Shown here one piece after another: positions 16,587-23,719 of a stretch of 64,000 nucleotides of DNA. Made by a program: the position numbers and the translations under genes. The DNA is from Paenirhodobacter populi (GTDB lineage Bacteria > Pseudomonadota > Alphaproteobacteria > Rhodobacterales > Rhodobacteraceae): the NCBI RefSeq assembly GCF_004022215.1, contig NZ_SAUZ01000004.1:162527-226526 (forward strand), written 5' to 3'. The notes below the pieces were generated by a model. The model was not told where the DNA came from and ran no database searches. It saw only the letters and a program-made list of their open reading frames with translations. Position 1 is the stretch's first letter; each line of letters starts with the position of its first letter.

Positions 16587-18596
16587 ATGGGGTATCTGGA
16601 CAGGCTGAACGACCGGCAGAGAGAAGCCGTGGAATACGGGGCAGGGCCCCTGCTGGTCATTGCCGGCGCTGGCTCCGGCAAAACCAACACGCTGGCACAT
16701 CGCGTTTCCCATCTGCTCACAAAGGGGGCCGATCCGAGGAGGATTCTCCTGATGACCTTCTCCCGCCGGGCCGCCACCGAACTGACCCGCCGGGTCGAAC
16801 GGATCACCTCTGAGGCCATGGGCGCGGGCTATGCGGCCGAGGCGCTGACCTGGGCCGGGACGTTTCACGGTATCAGCGCCCGGGTTCTGCGGGAGATCGC
16901 GCCTCAAATCGGGCTCAATCCCGATTTTTCCATCCATGACCGCGAAGATTCTGCGGATCTCATGAATCTTTGCCGCCACAGCCTTGGCCTCTCGGCGACC
17001 GAAACCCGCTTTCCCGCCAAGGGGACCTGCCTTTCGATCTATTCCCGCGCCGTGAACTCCGGAGAGGCGCTGGAGGCGGTGCTGAAGCAGCACTTCCCCT
17101 GGGTGATCGGCTGGGAGGAGCAGTTGAAGCAGCTCTTCGCGAGCTATGTCGAGGCCAAGCAGAGCCAGAATGTGCTCGACTACGACGATCTCCTCCTCAT
17201 CTGGGCACAGGTCATGGAGGAACCGGCCTTTGCCGCGCATCTGGGCGCATTGTGGGATCATGTGCTGATCGACGAGTATCAGGATACCAACCGCTTGCAG
17301 TCCCGCATTCTGCTGGCGCTGAAGCCGGACGGTCGGGGATTGACCGTCGTCGGGGATGACGCCCAGTCGATCTATGCCTTTCGGGCAGCCACAGTCCGAA
17401 ACATCCTCGACTTCCCGGCAAGTTTCGACCCGCCGGCGGGCATCATCACGCTGGATCGCAATTACCGCTCAACCCAGCCCGTCCTCGAAGCTGCAAACGC
17501 GGTGATTGCGCAGGCCCGCGAGCGCTACACCAAGGATCTCTGGACCGACCGGACCTCTGCCGTGAAGCCGAAGATCGTGACCTATGCGACCGAGGCCGAT
17601 CAGGCGCGCCATATCGCCGATCAGGTCCTGAGCAACCGGGAGACGGGCATGCCGCTGAAACAGCAGGCCGTGCTGTTCCGTACCTCGAGCCATGCGGGTC
17701 AGCTTGAGGTAGAGCTGACGCGCCGCAATATCCCCTTCGTGAAGTTCGGCGGCCTGAAGTTCCTGGACAGCGCCCATGTCAAGGATCTTCTGGCTGTTCT
17801 GCGGTTCGCGCAGAATCCTCACGACCGGGTTGCCGGGTTCCGCGTGCTGCAACTGCTGCCCGGGATCGGTCCGGGCACGACGGGAAAGGTGCTGGACCAT
17901 ATCAGCACATCGATGCAGCCATTGGTGGCCCTGGCCAGTATGACGGCCCCTCCAAAATCGATGGGATGGCCGGAACTGATCGATGCGCTGCAGGCCACGG
18001 ATTGGCCCGATGCGCTCGGCCGGGCCCGCGCCTGGTATGATCCACAGCTTGACCGTATCCACGAGGATGCGGAGTTTCGACGGGCCGATCTCCTCCAACT
18101 CGAGCAGATCGCGATGGGATATCCGACCCGCGAACGGTTCCTGACGGATCTGACGCTCGATCCGCCGGATGCGACGAGCGGGCAGGCCGGTGTTCCGCTG
18201 AAGGATGAGGACTATCTGATCCTCTCGACCATTCATTCCGCCAAAGGGCAGGAGTGGAAGTCAGTCTTCGTTCTCAACGTGGTCGACGGCTGCATCCCCT
18301 CCGACCTGGGAACCGGGCAGACGGCAGAAATCGAGGAAGAACGGCGCTTGCTTTACGTCGCCATGACCCGCGCAAAGGAGCAGCTTTCGCTCGGGGTTCC
18401 GCAGAGATTCTATGTGACCCAGCAAACCCGAAACGCGGATCGCCATATCTATGCAGCGCGCAGCCGCTTCATCCCGCGCGAACTGCTCAACCACTTCGAA
18501 GTGACGCATTGGGCACCGAGGCTCACTGCAGCCGGTGCTGTCCCGCAACCTCCCTCCATCGATGTTGGTCTGCGGCTTCGCGGAATGTGGCAATAG
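16587..18596 (+). CDS. UvrD/Rep-type superfamily 1 DNA helicase
   Basis: 669 residues. Walker A is GAGSGKT at about 27-33 (LLVIAGAGSGKTNTLAHRV). Then motif Ia TFSRRAATELTRRV, Walker B LIDEYQDTNRLQ, motif III VVGDDAQSIYAFRAA, motif IV LDRNYRSTQPVL, motif V STIHSAKGQEWKSVFVLNV and motif VI EERRLLYVAMTRAKEQL. An ATP-driven 3'-5' translocase for repair or recombination. It is shorter than UvrD (about 720) in the C-terminal part. ATG 16587 is preferred because the SOS box lies just upstream. Single gene, likely DNA-damage induced. Confidence 0.93.
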   Translation: MGYLDRLNDRQREAVEYGAGPLLVIAGAGSGKTNTLAHRVSHLLTKGADPRRILLMTFSRRAATELTRRVERITSEAMGAGYAAEALTWAGTFHGISARVLREIAPQIGLNPDFSIHDREDSADLMNLCRHSLGLSATETRFPAKGTCLSIYSRAVNSGEALEAVLKQHFPWVIGWEEQLKQLFASYVEAKQSQNVLDYDDLLLIWAQVMEEPAFAAHLGALWDHVLIDEYQDTNRLQSRILLALKPDGRGLTVVGDDAQSIYAFRAATVRNILDFPASFDPPAGIITLDRNYRSTQPVLEAANAVIAQARERYTKDLWTDRTSAVKPKIVTYATEADQARHIADQVLSNRETGMPLKQQAVLFRTSSHAGQLEVELTRRNIPFVKFGGLKFLDSAHVKDLLAVLRFAQNPHDRVAGFRVLQLLPGIGPGTTGKVLDHISTSMQPLVALASMTAPPKSMGWPELIDALQATDWPDALGRARAWYDPQLDRIHEDAEFRRADLLQLEQIAMGYPTRERFLTDLTLDPPDATSGQAGVPLKDEDYLILSTIHSAKGQEWKSVFVLNVVDGCIPSDLGTGQTAEIEEERRLLYVAMTRAKEQLSLGVPQRFYVTQQTRNADRHIYAARSRFIPRELLNHFEVTHWAPRLTAAGAVPQPPSIDVGLRLRGMWQ

Positions 18597-18644
18597 CCAT
18601 CTCCGCTTTTCGAAGCGAAGCAGTCCTGCTGCTGTTTTGGAATA

Positions 18645-19076
18645 TCAAACGCCTGGGACGGTAAAAGTGCCCTCCGTGGGCAGGGCGCGGAGGAAGGCCA
18701 GCAAAGTTCTCCGGGCACCCGGCGGCATATGCGCTATGGCCGAAAGAAAGCTCTGACCTTCCGGACTGTCTGCGAAGCCTGGAACCGATAGATCCAAATG
18801 GCTGCCAAGCCCCGCGTTGGGGGGCAGCTCACGAAAGAATTCCGCCGGCGCTACCTCGTAGATCTGAGCAAAATCGTAGAGCCGGGCCACCGACATCGAA
18901 CTTTGCCCTCGCTCATATTTTTGCACCTGCTGGTAGCTGATAGTCAGCCGTTGCGCGACCGCAGCGAGCGTCAGGTTCCGGGATGATCGGAGCGCCAAAA
19001 GCCGTTCACCGATCATGCGGTTGATCAGCTGGGCAGACTGTCGGGATTGTTCTGACGTGCTTTCCGTCGGGCTCAC
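18645..19076 (-). CDS. XRE-family helix-turn-helix regulator
   Basis: 143 residues from GTG 19076 (SPTESTSEQSRQSAQLINRM). The HTH_3 domain at about 16-75 has IGERLLALRSSRNLTLAAVAQRLTISYQQVQKYERG, followed by helices with YEVAPAEFFRELP. The family resembles cytosolic regulators of Rhizobiales/Rhodobacterales plasmids. A longer frame to 19304 lacks support. Divergent from the DUF932 gene with 471 bp between them. Confidence 0.85.
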   Translation of the reverse strand: MSPTESTSEQSRQSAQLINRMIGERLLALRSSRNLTLAAVAQRLTISYQQVQKYERGQSSMSVARLYDFAQIYEVAPAEFFRELPPNAGLGSHLDLSVPGFADSPEGQSFLSAIAHMPPGARRTLLAFLRALPTEGTFTVPGV

Positions 19077-19469
19077 TCCCCATGTTTTGCTACAGGTGTC
19101 CGCTCGGATGCGAAATCTGCGGTACGCCCCCGCAATCGCTTCCTGGACCCATGATCGGGAAGTTGGAAAAACCGAATCTATTCGGCCCCTGTGACCTTTA
19201 GCATTGGAGGCCTGGACATACGCCACAGGCTCCCCGACCGCATGGTCAAGGAATCTGGCGCCGCAACGGTCGACGCCCTTACCGATAGATTTCGGGGTTT
19301 CCACGCCCCGGGAACGGTGCGTACCCGTTCTAGGTTCCTTCTACCGTCTTACATATTCCGTGGGCAAGCCATCACAGCGATATCGACACGAGATCAATCT
19401 GTTGGCGGTTCAAGAACTCGCATCACAGCAGGCGCTGGCTGCCAGAAAGGGGTGGTCGACGCCAGCGCG
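19077..19469. other. Gap before the first structured leader
   Basis: About 390 bp of divergent intergenic DNA. No gene is supported. Frames running through it (for example from 19191) are in-frame extensions of DUF932 without domain content. It probably holds the promoter of the XRE gene. Confidence 0.35.
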
Positions 19470-19547
19470 GGGGAGAGCGAGAGGAGGGAAGGGGTGGGGC
19501 GGCGGCTTGCGACCGGGAGAGGGGCTCCTGGGGTCGCCCGGAGCACT
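19470..19547 (+). promoter_or_regulatory. Structured leader L1 (type A) of the DUF932 gene
   Basis: Purine-rich head (GGGGAGAGCGAGAGGAGGG), outer stem GCGACC 19509-19514 with GGTCGC 19532-19537, inner hairpin GGGAG 19515-19519, loop AGGGG, CTCCT 19525-19529. The outer stem ends 10 nt before the ATG, and CGGAG is the ribosome site. Same plan as L2 and L3 with different stem sequence. Confidence 0.65.
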
Positions 19548-20750
19548 ATGATGGCACAGGTCGAGATTCTGGAACCCGCGCGCCCGCAGCGCAGCGGTGG
19601 CTACAAGGTGGACGTCAGCCGGGGAGAGCGGGTCGGCCGCGTCTCCTCCGAGTGGTTCAATCGTCCCGATGATGAACGCTTTCTCTCGCTCGACGACCTC
19701 TGGTCTTCGGTGAAATCCCGGTCCGAGCGCAGCCGTACGCGGATCGTGGAATCGTCGCGCATCCATGTCGAAGCCAGCCGCGAAAATCCCGAAAAGCTGC
19801 AGCTGATCCTGCCCAAGGCCGATGCGCCGGTCGCCCCGACCCATTGGGCCTTCGGCCAACTCGCCAGCCTGGTCGGCGCGCCTGCGAACTACCTGCGCCA
19901 ACTGCCCGCGCCCCTTGCCGGGATCAACCTGCAATATGGTCTTTCGGGCGACAGGTCCGAGCAGATCAAGACCCTCGAAACCGATGATGGCCGCGTTGCT
20001 CTGCGGGCAGTCACTGGTCCCGATTATGGGCGGATCCATGATCACGAATTGATCGAGGCTGTGCAGAAGATTGCGGGCAGCGGGACGGGGGACACGAGGT
20101 GGAAAGTGCCGGGTGTGCTCGACTGGTCGACCGGGGTCTATAACCCCGATGTCGAGATCAGCCGCGATACCACGACGCTCTATGCATCTGACCGCGACGT
20201 GTTCGTCTTCCTGGTTGACGACTTCAACCCGATCGAGGCGGGGAAGCTTCCCGACGGATCGCCGGATCTCTTCTTCCGCGGCTTCTATGCCTGGAATTCC
20301 GAGGTGGGCGCAAAGACGCTCGGGATCGCGAGTTTCTACCTGCGCGCCGTTTGCCAGAACCGCCAGCTTTGGGGGGTCGAGGATTTTCAGGAAATCACCA
20401 TCCGGCACTCGAAATATGCCGCCGGTCGCTTTGCGCATGAGGCGGCGCCGGCGCTGACCCGCTTCGCCAACTCCTCACCCCAGCCCTTTATCAACGGCAT
20501 CAAGGCGGCTCGGCAGCAGATCGTGGCGCGCAGCGATGAGGATCGCCAGGAGTTCCTGCGCAAGCGCGGATTTTCCCGGCCGGAAACCGCGGCGATCATC
20601 GACAAGGTGCTGAAGGAAGAGGGACACCCGCCGTCGAGCATCTTCGATTTCGTACAAGGCATCACCCGGCTGGCGCGGGAGAAACCGCATCAGGATGCCC
20701 GCCTTGAGTATGAGGGCAAAGCGAAGAAGCTGCTCGACCGGGTCAGCTGA
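19548..20750 (+). CDS. DUF932 domain protein
   Basis: 400 residues from ATG 19548 with GGAG 4 nt before it. The DUF932 core runs from about 90 to 330: THWAFGQLASLVGAPANYLRQLP, VALRAVTGPDYGRIHDHELIEAV, TTLYASDRDVFVFLVDD, and a Trp/Phe-rich FFRGFYAWNSEVGAKTLGI. DUF932 proteins are common on conjugative plasmids and phages, often with ParB-like, RadC and antirestriction genes, and have no established biochemical role. No membrane segment. A hairpin follows 20 bp after the stop. Confidence 0.85.
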   Translation: MMAQVEILEPARPQRSGGYKVDVSRGERVGRVSSEWFNRPDDERFLSLDDLWSSVKSRSERSRTRIVESSRIHVEASRENPEKLQLILPKADAPVAPTHWAFGQLASLVGAPANYLRQLPAPLAGINLQYGLSGDRSEQIKTLETDDGRVALRAVTGPDYGRIHDHELIEAVQKIAGSGTGDTRWKVPGVLDWSTGVYNPDVEISRDTTTLYASDRDVFVFLVDDFNPIEAGKLPDGSPDLFFRGFYAWNSEVGAKTLGIASFYLRAVCQNRQLWGVEDFQEITIRHSKYAAGRFAHEAAPALTRFANSSPQPFINGIKAARQQIVARSDEDRQEFLRKRGFSRPETAAIIDKVLKEEGHPPSSIFDFVQGITRLAREKPHQDARLEYEGKAKKLLDRVS

Positions 20751-20770
20751 TCCACCGTCACCGTACCTTC

Positions 20771-20808
20771 CGGTCGCCCTGCCTTGGGTCTTCTGAGCAG
20801 GGCGACCG
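20771..20808 (+). terminator. Hairpin downstream of DUF932
   Basis: Perfect 12-bp inverted repeat, CGGTCGCCCTGC (20771-20782) and GCAGGGCGACCG (20797-20808), with a 14-nt loop. There is no T run, so it may be a transcript-end stabiliser or a factor-dependent terminator. Confidence 0.5.
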
Positions 20809-20929
20809 TCACACGGTATCGCGGTGCTGACCAGCGCCGGGTACCGGTATTCCCCTTTTTTCGGCCAATCTCCCCCATTGCTGATCTGACAGCAGGGCAG
20901 GGGCTGGCCGCAATCCCATGAGGATCGAG

Positions 20930-21133
20930 ATGCAGACCTTTGACGACAAGGTGGACGCAGCCGTCCACGCAGCCTTCATGGCCCTCGGGCTTTCGGCCGG
21001 CAACCATATTGATCTGGCGTATCGGCTCAACGATTTCATCACCCAGGAATTCCAGTTCGATGTCACGGAGGATGATGACGATGAGGACCTGTCATCCGCG
21101 GCCGCCGGACCGGGAGGGCGCTGCGATGACTGA
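20930..21133 (+). CDS. Small acidic hypothetical protein upstream of RadC
   Basis: 67 residues from ATG 20930, chosen because GAGG lies 7 nt before it. Helical N-terminus (FDDKVDAAVHAAFMALGLSAGN) and an acidic C-terminus (DVTEDDDDEDL). Its stop overlaps the radC start by 8 bases, so it is the first gene of the radC operon. No known family. Confidence 0.55.
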   Translation: MQTFDDKVDAAVHAAFMALGLSAGNHIDLAYRLNDFITQEFQFDVTEDDDDEDLSSAAAGPGGRCDD

Positions 21134-21566
21134 GCAGGAAAAACGCACCATTACCGAGGCGAGGGAGATCCTGCTACGGCATTTCAACCGCAACCCTGTT
21201 CTCGCCTCCTGGCAGGCCGTGCTTGACTATTGCTCTCTGACCGTTCGCGGCGAGCGGGAACGGCTGCATGTCCTGTTCCTCGACCGCAAGAACCGGCTCA
21301 TCGCCGATGAGACGGTCTCGGTTGGCACGGTGGATCATGTGCCGTGTTATCCGCGTGAAGTGGTCAGGCGCGCGCTCCTGCTGAACGCCACAGCGATCCT
21401 GATCTGTCACAACCATCCCGCCGGGGATCCTGAGCCGTCAGAAGCCGATATCGCCATGACCAAAAAGGTCCGCAAAGCCTGTCAGGCGCTCGATATCACC
21501 CTGCACGACCATATCATCGTTGGAGCTGGGTTCGAGGTCAGCCTTCGCGCCAGGGGGGTGATCTGA
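21126..21566 (+). CDS. RadC-like JAB/MPN-domain protein
   Basis: 146 residues with the JAB1/MPN fold of RadC: LHVLFLDRKNRLIADETVSVGTVD, YPREVVRRALLLNA and the metal motif HNHPAGDPEPSEAD (JAMM His-x-His...Asp). Small plasmid RadC homologues (YkfG/YeeS type) occur in plasmid leading regions and phages. A metal-dependent protease or nuclease-like role is proposed but not established. It lacks the N-terminal HhH part of long RadC. It overlaps both neighbours, so it is tightly coupled. Confidence 0.88.
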   Translation: MTEQEKRTITEAREILLRHFNRNPVLASWQAVLDYCSLTVRGERERLHVLFLDRKNRLIADETVSVGTVDHVPCYPREVVRRALLLNATAILICHNHPAGDPEPSEADIAMTKKVRKACQALDITLHDHIIVGAGFEVSLRARGVI

Positions 21567-21742
21567 TGTTCAGCCATGCCTTTGATTTCGCCTTCGAGGT
21601 CACGTCGGCAAAACAGGATGCTTCAGACGTCACCCCGGCCATGCTCCGGCTGGCTTTGCTGCGCCGCGCGATCACCGTGTCGGACGCTGAACTGGTCGAG
21701 GCTTGCGACTGTTTTGATACCGCGGAGGTCTCCCATGACTGA
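21566..21742 (+). CDS. Small conserved plasmid protein after RadC
   Basis: 58 residues, MFSHAFDFAFEVTSAKQDAS then DVTPAMLRLALLRRAITVSD and EACDCFDT. It starts on the radC stop (TGATG) and ends inside the next start, so it is translationally coupled on both sides. Similar short proteins follow DUF932/RadC genes on alphaproteobacterial plasmids as far as I can recall. Unknown function. Confidence 0.65.
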   Translation: MFSHAFDFAFEVTSAKQDASDVTPAMLRLALLRRAITVSDAELVEACDCFDTAEVSHD

Positions 21743-22028
21743 TCGGGCAACCTTCCGGCGCCAGTTGCGCACCATCACCGCCCATTTCCGGCGCTATCCG
21801 GATCGATCGGCGCCGACGACCCGGACCCTGGAATTCGCGTTCGAGACCAATCGCGATCATTCCGACGCGATGGCGGCATGTCTCATGCTGGATGCCTCAA
21901 TCCGGCCCGGGCTCGATGAATGGAATGTCTTCGGCCAGGAGGTCTGGACGAGGAGCTTCGATCGCCATCGGGGAAAGACCGTCGAGCAGATCATCAATGA
22001 GATCTATCCCAAGGAGACGCAGGCATGA
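21735..22028 (+). CDS. Hypothetical protein in the radC operon
   Basis: 97 residues, MTDRATFRRQLRTITAHFRR to IINEIYPKETQA. Basic N-terminus, then helices (HSDAMAACLMLDASIRPGLDEW). It overlaps the genes on both sides by 8 and 4 bases. No recognised domain. Coupling and good coding bias support it. Confidence 0.65.
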   Translation: MTDRATFRRQLRTITAHFRRYPDRSAPTTRTLEFAFETNRDHSDAMAACLMLDASIRPGLDEWNVFGQEVWTRSFDRHRGKTVEQIINEIYPKETQA

Positions 22029-22267
22029 TGCGCTTCATCGTGGAGGTCGTCGCTCTCGTGTCCTGGGATGACCTTGATCCCTACGATATCGATATTGAGG
22101 GCAACTGTGCGGTGGATGGCGCCTGGCTTGTCGGCGCAACGGATGCGGAAGCGGCTCTGGACCGCTTCCACGACAAGGTGGCAATCGCCTTCCTTGAGGA
22201 CTTCCTGATCTCGGTTCGACCCTATGGGTCGCAGGACAGCTTCAGCTCTTTTCGTGACGTCCTCTGA
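22025..22267 (+). CDS. Hypothetical protein, last gene of the radC operon
   Basis: 80 residues, MMRFIVEVVALVSWDDLDPY through an acidic middle to SVRPYGSQDSFSSFRDVL. The alternating hydrophobic start suggests a beta-alpha fold. A 4-base overlap (ATGA) with the preceding gene. Converges on the HU gene 22 bp downstream. Unknown function. Confidence 0.6.
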   Translation: MMRFIVEVVALVSWDDLDPYDIDIEGNCAVDGAWLVGATDAEAALDRFHDKVAIAFLEDFLISVRPYGSQDSFSSFRDVL

Positions 22268-22288
22268 CGCAAGGCGCTGCGCCCGGTT

Positions 22289-22567
22289 TCAGACTTTCAG
22301 GGCATCCTTCAACGCCTTGGCCGGCGTGAAAGTGAGCTTCTTAGCTGCCGCGATGGTGACGGTCTCGCCGGTGGCGGGATTTCGCCCCTCACGCTCAGGC
22401 GTCTCCTTCACCTTGAATTTGCCAAAGCCCGGGATCGAAGTCTCTTCTCCGCCGGTCGCCGCGTCCGTCACCGCCTTGAACACGGCTTCGACAGCGGACT
22501 TGGCCTGGGCTTTGGTCAGTCCCTGATCCTCGGCAATTTTCGCTGCAATATCATTGATGGTCGTCAT
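22289..22567 (-). CDS. HU-family DNA-binding protein
   Basis: 92 residues with the complete HU/IHF fold: helices 1-45 (INDIAAKIAEDQGLTKAQAKSAVEAVFKAV), then SIPGFGKFKVKETPEREGRNPATGE with the conserved Gly-Phe-Gly-x-Phe and the Arg-Asn-Pro tip that kinks DNA, and a C-terminal helix. Architectural protein that bends DNA. A plasmid copy may modulate replication, partition or xenogeneic gene expression together with the H-NS-like protein at 50326. Confidence 0.93.
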   Translation of the reverse strand: MTTINDIAAKIAEDQGLTKAQAKSAVEAVFKAVTDAATGGEETSIPGFGKFKVKETPEREGRNPATGETVTIAAAKKLTFTPAKALKDALKV

Positions 22568-22714
22568 TTGTACTTACTCCGCGTTTCCATCGGTGAAGAT
22601 GGCAGTTCCGCGTCACCTGCGGAATGCCGAAATCACAGCCGCTGCGAGTCTTTTCCGTTTTTCTGCCAAAGGCGATGAGCGAAGTTTCACATCCAGCCGC
22701 CAGCATTTCCGGCC

Positions 22715-23005
22715 TCAGGGGGAGCGGAGCAGACGGCGCAACCAACCGGCCGGCTGGCGAGAGTTCGCCCTGTTGGGGCCGCCCACGCGGGACTTCCGGC
22801 GGCTCCCGAGCGCGGCTCGGCCGCTTTCGGTGAGGATATACCTTCGCGCCGTCACGATCCTGAACAAGCCCAGATCAGTCAGTCGCTCCGCAATGGCATC
22901 GACTGCCTCGTCTGCGGTATCCGCAAGGGAAAGGATACCATCCGGGTTCTCGCTGGCCGCGCGCAATAGATGCAGCCAGTCCGGCGGCAGATCAGCCTCA
23001 GTCAT
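22715..23005 (-). CDS. Hypothetical small protein (winged-helix-like)
   Basis: 96 residues from ATG 23005 (MTEADLPPDWLHLLRAASEN). The middle (DTADEAVDAIAERLTDLGLFRIVTARRYILTESGRAALG) has the helix-turn-strand rhythm of a winged-helix domain where a wing precedes an LTESGRAAL ending, as in marR-like C-terminal wings. The tail is Arg-rich. Between the HU and universal stress genes on the same strand. Function unknown. Confidence 0.5.
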   Translation of the reverse strand: MTEADLPPDWLHLLRAASENPDGILSLADTADEAVDAIAERLTDLGLFRIVTARRYILTESGRAALGSRRKSRVGGPNRANSRQPAGWLRRLLRSP

Positions 23006-23059
23006 GATCTTGCCTTGCGGCTTCACGCCGGTTGCGTCGGTCGTGAGCAGTTAAAGGTG

Positions 23060-23509
23060 TCATCTGACGACGAGAACCGGCACCGGGCTATGGGCAAGCA
23101 CTTCCGCCGTCTGACTGCCGAGCAGCAGCCGTCCAAGACCCCGACGACCATGGGACGACATGCAGATCAGGCTGCAATCCCTGGTCTTCGCGGTCTCAAC
23201 GATTGCCTCTGCAGCCAGGGAATTCGGCACGTGCACCAGCTCGGCGTAGACACCGATCTTTTCTGCGGCTTCCTGCGCTGATTTCAGGATTTCTTCGGCC
23301 AGTTTCTTCTGACTTTCCTCATAGCCCCCGTTGAGCTCGACGGGGGCAACCCAGGCGCCGCCGGCCGCTGCGGCATAGATCGGAAAAGCTTCGGTCACGG
23401 TGACGATGGTCACCTTTGATCCGAGCGCTTTCGCAAGTGTCAGGCCATGATCGAGGCCTTTGGTCGCCGTTTCCGACCCGTCCGTGGAAATCAGGATATG
23501 ATTGTACAT
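23060..23509 (-). CDS. Universal stress protein (UspA family)
   Basis: 149 residues from ATG 23509 with AAGGAG upstream. USP fold: MYNHILISTDGSETATKGLD at the start, and the ATP-binding loop ICMSSHGRRGLGRLLLGSQTAEVLAHSPVPVLVVR (G-2x-G-9x-G-S type) at the end. A cytosolic stress protein, probably ATP-binding given the intact loop. Divergent from the ParB-like gene. Confidence 0.93.
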   Translation of the reverse strand: MYNHILISTDGSETATKGLDHGLTLAKALGSKVTIVTVTEAFPIYAAAAGGAWVAPVELNGGYEESQKKLAEEILKSAQEAAEKIGVYAELVHVPNSLAAEAIVETAKTRDCSLICMSSHGRRGLGRLLLGSQTAEVLAHSPVPVLVVR

Positions 23510-23633
23510 GGCTGCTCCTTGAGTGTGCCGGGGAATACCTTGCTTTCGCTGGATCATCTCCTCTGTCGCATGCCCAACGGTGTTCGCCAAGAGTGATGGG
23601 GTGGTATGTGAAGCCTACGACGGCTGGGCCGGT

Positions 23634-23719
23634 GAGATGAGAGGAAGAGGAGGGTGGGGTTTCTGTGACGGGTCGGAGACGGGAGAGAGGCTCCCGGCGC
23701 CCGTCGTGGAGAAGATCAG
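23634..23719 (+). promoter_or_regulatory. Structured leader L2 (type A) of the ParB-like gene
   Basis: Purine head GAGATGAGAGGAAGAGGAGG. Outer stem GACGGG 23667-23672 with CCCGTC 23700-23705. Inner hairpin GGGAG 23681-23685, loop AGAGG, CTCCC 23691-23695. The outer stem ends 14 nt before ATG. Ribosome site TGGAGAAG. The inner hairpin is almost the same as in L1 and L3, while the outer stem differs but still pairs. Confidence 0.7.

Noticed and set aside
22551..22745. 64-codon frame overlapping the HU start
   Set aside because: Covers the HU promoter region, odd composition and no domain.
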